A stretch of DNA of 8,809 nt, taken from assembly GCA_946007445.1 (NCBI GenBank), contig CAMGAL010000076.1, forward strand, positions 1 through 8,809, read 5' to 3'. The position numbers were made by a program, and so were the translations under genes. Below the pieces are notes generated by a model. The model saw only the letters and a program-made list of their open reading frames with translations. It did not search any database and was not told the origin of the DNA. The stretch comes from an uncultured Mediterranea sp. (GTDB lineage: Bacteria > Bacteroidota > Bacteroidia > Bacteroidales > Bacteroidaceae). Shown here one piece after another: positions 6,249-8,809 of this stretch (the stretch's first letter is position 1; the number at the start of each line of letters is the position of its first letter).

Positions 6249-8231
6249 ATGTTGAAATACTTGAAATATATGTTCATGGCGGCTATCGTTTCGGTAGCTG
6301 CCACAGGATGCCAGGAAGATGCGGAAGACGCATTCTCCACCGCTCCCACCGCTCCTGAGCTGGTCAACAACGGTAAGATTCTGATGACTCAGAACACCAT
6401 GAGCGAAGACATTACCTGGGCATGGACCGCAGCCCGCTTCTTCGAAGGCAACGTCTCCTATACGGTGTATATGCAGTATGGCGAAGAGAGTCCTGTCGCT
6501 GTGGGTACCTCTGCCGGCCAGAGCCTCACAGTTTCCAAAGAGAGTTTCCGCAGCCAGCTGGCCGGACTCTCCTACCTGCCCAAGAATGACTCTTACAGCG
6601 TGAACTTCTATGTGAACGCCTCCGATGGTATCTCTTCGGTGGATTCTGAAAAGCAGTCCGTTACCATCTATGCCTATGGCGATGCCGTATCGGCTGTAGC
6701 TACGGCACTGGTTCCTGAAATCGTGCTCGACGTGAACGACCCCATGGGCGAAATCAAGCTGCTGGAGTGGGAACCTGCTCGTCTGAACTACAACGAGGCT
6801 ATCACCTACGACGTGACCATCTCTTACAACGGTGGTGAACCCAAGAGTGTGGCTACCGGTTTGGCAACCACCAGTTGCTCCACCACCGTGGATGGCCTGA
6901 ACGAACTGGCTGTAGCTGCCGGTGCTCCCGAAGCCGCTGCCAGCGACCTGGATCTGACCGTGATTGCTTACTCGGACAGCTATCCCGCCGGTGTGCCTTC
7001 AGTACCCGTCAAGATGAACATCACCACCTATGTAGCTACCTATCCCGACTGCTACTACCTGCCGGGCAGCTACCAGGGATGGGCCCCCGCTTCGGCCAAG
7101 ACTCTGCCACAGAGCAGCACGCAGAAGGGACTGTTCGAGGGATTCATAGACCTCACGACAGAAGATGGTAAGGATGTAGAGTTCAAGTTCTCTCCCGTAC
7201 CCGCATGGGAAGGTGACTTCGGTAGCGACGACTTCGCCGTATCGACCGACAAGGGCTTTGCCGTAGGTAGTGGTAACAGTGTAGGCTCTGCTAACATCAA
7301 GGTGCCCTCCGGCTTCTATCGCATCAGCCTCAACAAGAAGCTCAACACGCTGGAGATGCAGCAAGTCCTGACACTGGGTATCATCGGTGACGCTGTTCCC
7401 TCAGGTTGGAGCGAAGAGACCAAGATGACCTACGATGCAGCTACCAACAGCTTCAGTGTAGTGACCACGCTGACCGAAGACAAGGAGTTCAAGTTCCGTC
7501 TGAATGACTGCTGGGACTACTCTATCGGCGAAGGTGGTGACTTCAGCGGTGGCAACTACAAGATGGACAAGCCGACCGGCGAATATAAGGTGGTTCTGAG
7601 CGTGGCTTCTCACCCCTATAAGGTGCAGGTCATCAGCACAGCCTTCCCCACCGAAGAGTTCATCTATGTACCGGGCAACCATCAGAGCTGGACTCCTGCC
7701 ACGGCAGCAGCGCTGAAGACAGATTTGTTTAACGGTATCTATACAGGCTATAGCTACATGGATGGCGAATTCAAGTTCACCAAAGGCAGAGCTTGGGCCG
7801 ATGGCGAATACAACACCAGCAATTTCACCAACTATGTCGGTAATGTAGCGGGAACTACACCCGGTGGCAACATAAACTGCACGCAGGCTGGTTTCTATCA
7901 GATTGTGGCCAACGTGATGGATGCTACACTGACCTTCACCGAGACCTCTTGGGGCATCATTGGCCCTGCACAGCCCGGTGGTTGGAATGATGATACCAAC
8001 ATGACCTACAACAAGGAAGAGGATTGCTGGGAGGTTACCGTAGAGTTGGCTGCTGACGAAATGAAGTTCCGTGCCAATGACGGATGGGACATCAACGTAG
8101 GTGGTTCGGCAGACGACCTGACGCAGGATGGTGCCAACATCAAGGTGTCCGAAGCCGGTACCTACGAGGTGAAGCTCTACCTGAGCCGCACCACAACCGA
8201 CAAGATTTACTGCACGCTGACGAAGAAGTAA
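6249..8231 (+). CDS. susF: Enlarged SusF-like surface glycan-binding lipoprotein, four binding modules
   Basis: This 660-residue lipoprotein has a signal ending AATGC, with lipidated Cys21 followed by QEDAED, a surface-export type tail. Two SusE-like Ig spacer domains follow (about 30-142 and 147-262). They share a W-x-x-(A)-R core (W59/R63 and W174/R178) and the pattern of YxV, G and VAxG that follows. Then come four carbohydrate-binding modules: 267-372 (YLPGSYQGWAPASA), 374-463 (LGIIGDAVPSGW), 470-565 (YVPGNHQSWTPATA) and 567-660 (WGIIGPAQPGGW). Modules 1 and 3 resemble each other, as do 2 and 4. Likely ligand contacts include W320, R417/W422, W516 and R608/W613. B. thetaiotaomicron SusF has 485 residues, one spacer and three modules, so this form is longer in both parts. 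It is the last gene before the terminator. Binding of alpha-glucan is inferred from module type and operon context. Confidence 0.83.
   Translation: MLKYLKYMFMAAIVSVAATGCQEDAEDAFSTAPTAPELVNNGKILMTQNTMSEDITWAWTAARFFEGNVSYTVYMQYGEESPVAVGTSAGQSLTVSKESFRSQLAGLSYLPKNDSYSVNFYVNASDGISSVDSEKQSVTIYAYGDAVSAVATALVPEIVLDVNDPMGEIKLLEWEPARLNYNEAITYDVTISYNGGEPKSVATGLATTSCSTTVDGLNELAVAAGAPEAAASDLDLTVIAYSDSYPAGVPSVPVKMNITTYVATYPDCYYLPGSYQGWAPASAKTLPQSSTQKGLFEGFIDLTTEDGKDVEFKFSPVPAWEGDFGSDDFAVSTDKGFAVGSGNSVGSANIKVPSGFYRISLNKKLNTLEMQQVLTLGIIGDAVPSGWSEETKMTYDAATNSFSVVTTLTEDKEFKFRLNDCWDYSIGEGGDFSGGNYKMDKPTGEYKVVLSVASHPYKVQVISTAFPTEEFIYVPGNHQSWTPATAAALKTDLFNGIYTGYSYMDGEFKFTKGRAWADGEYNTSNFTNYVGNVAGTTPGGNINCTQAGFYQIVANVMDATLTFTETSWGIIGPAQPGGWNDDTNMTYNKEEDCWEVTVELAADEMKFRANDGWDINVGGSADDLTQDGANIKVSEAGTYEVKLYLSRTTTDKIYCTLTKK
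7047..8228 (+). repeat. Duplicated two-module binding cassette inside susF
   Basis: The coding sequence for residues 267-463 and 470-660 of the SusF-like protein is two copies of an A-B pair of binding modules. Landmarks are offset by about 203 residues for A (W278 and W481 in PG-x-x-Q-x-W) and about 192 for B (W387 and W579 in GIIG-x-A-x-P-x-GW). DNA identity is low apart from short blocks such as aagttccgt, so the duplication is old. The same A-B order occurs once in the neighbouring SusE-like protein. Confidence 0.75.
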
Positions 8232-8278
8232 TATCAGGTGCTTCTGACTAAGCAATAATTGGAGTTAATCCATGAAAT

Positions 8279-8317
8279 AAGGGTGGCAAGGTTCATGCTT
8301 TGCCACCCTTTTATTAT
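8279..8317 (+). terminator. Rho-independent terminator of the sus operon
   Basis: AAGGGTGGCAA (8279-8289) pairs perfectly with TTGCCACCCTT (8300-8310). A further G-T and G-C pair closes a six-base loop (TTCATG), and the tail TTTTATTAT follows. It lies 47 bases after the susF stop and ends the four-gene unit, so the next gene is transcribed separately. Confidence 0.92.
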
Positions 8318-8371
8318 GTTCGGCACGCTGTTTGATAAATAGGTAGAAGAACCAAAAATTACGGCTAATCG

Positions 8372-8403
8372 TTTGACGTTATCGTAGATTATATGTAACT
8401 TCG
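8372..8403 (+). promoter_or_regulatory. Promoter of the ATPase gene
   Basis: TTTG at 8372-8375 is followed after 20 bp by TAACTTCG at 8396-8403. This matches the Bacteroides -33 (TTTG) and -7 (TAnnTTTG) elements with correct spacing and one mismatch. Transcription would start near 8410, about 40 bases before the ATG at 8449, and downstream of the sus terminator. Confidence 0.65.
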
Positions 8404-8448
8404 CCACGGAAATATAAATGGGCATTTATATAAATAGCGGTTTACATT

Positions 8449-8809
8449 ATGAGATTCTACGACAGAAAGAATGAAATAGGCATACTGCAGGAGAATGAGC
8501 GTCAGGCATATAGCACAGCCGTATTCACGGTGTTGACTGGAAGACGCCGTGTCGGTAAGACATCACTCATCACCCATGCTCTGGATGGTATAAGATGGGC
8601 TTATCTGTTTGTGTCGAAAGACAGTGAGGCCGCGCTTTGTCAGAAGTTTCAACGTGAACTGGACGAACAATTAGGCATTCATGTGTATGGTCAAGTGGCA
8701 AAATTTCGGGATCTGTTCAAGGTGATTATGGAAGAATCCACCCATAGGCATTTCACGATTGTGATAGACGAGTTTCAGAATCTATATAAGATTAACCCTG
8801 CTATCTTCA
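8449..8809 (+). CDS. P-loop ATPase of the archaeal-ATPase/DUF234 type (5' part only)
   Basis: An open frame starts at 8449 and runs off the window after 120 codons with no stop. It begins MRFYDRKNEIGIL, the usual opening of this family. It has a Walker A motif GRRRVGKT (31-38) and a Walker B motif TIVIDEFQNL (103-112). These define a AAA/STAND-like ATP-binding protein, commonly annotated in Bacteroides as an ATPase of the archaeal ATPase (PF01637) group, often with a C-terminal DUF234 domain, which would lie beyond the window. Its cellular role is not known. It has its own promoter and a more A/T-rich codon use than the sus genes, so it is not part of the glycan system. The family call is firm for the visible part. 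Confidence 0.85.
   Translation, partial: MRFYDRKNEIGILQENERQAYSTAVFTVLTGRRRVGKTSLITHALDGIRWAYLFVSKDSEAALCQKFQRELDEQLGIHVYGQVAKFRDLFKVIMEESTHRHFTIVIDEFQNLYKINPAIF

Noticed and set aside
5093..6370. 425-codon open frame on the minus strand across susE
   Set aside because: Antisense shadow of the SusE-like gene. It spans an operon gap and the start of the next gene and shows no recognisable protein features.

Overview
This window looks like chromosome from a gut-type Bacteroidales (Bacteroides, Phocaeicola or Prevotella relative). The evidence is the paired SusC/SusD genes, surface lipoproteins with acidic residues after the lipid-bearing cysteine, genes without Shine-Dalgarno sequences, and TTTG / TAnnTTTG promoter elements. 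No tRNA, rRNA, CRISPR array or transposase was seen.

Layout: 1-415 is noncoding. It holds a strong imperfect hairpin (106-149), a LacI-type palindrome (264-279) and a candidate -7 promoter box (335-342). Four genes follow on the + strand with gaps of 20, 34 and 34 bp: a SusC TonB-dependent transporter (416-3436), a SusD glycan-binding lipoprotein (3457-5091), a SusE-like lipoprotein (5126-6214) and an enlarged SusF-like lipoprotein (6249-8231). A strong intrinsic terminator (8279-8317) closes the unit. A separate promoter (8372-8403) then precedes a P-loop ATPase gene (8449 onward) that runs off the window.

How the genes work together: this is the outer-membrane capture and import half of a starch (alpha-glucan) utilisation system. 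The SusE-like and SusF-like proteins hold glycan at the cell surface with tandem carbohydrate-binding modules. SusD hands oligosaccharides to SusC, which imports them with energy from TonB. The four-gene order C-D-E-F and the type of binding module match the starch sus operon. No glycoside hydrolase, inner-membrane transporter or regulator gene lies in the window, so those parts must be upstream or elsewhere.

The most unusual points are the SusF-like architecture (two N-terminal spacer domains, then a duplicated pair of binding modules, four in all) and the LacI-type operator upstream of susC, where the classical sus operon uses SusR. A 12-bp inverted copy of part of the operator sits at the very left edge of the window.
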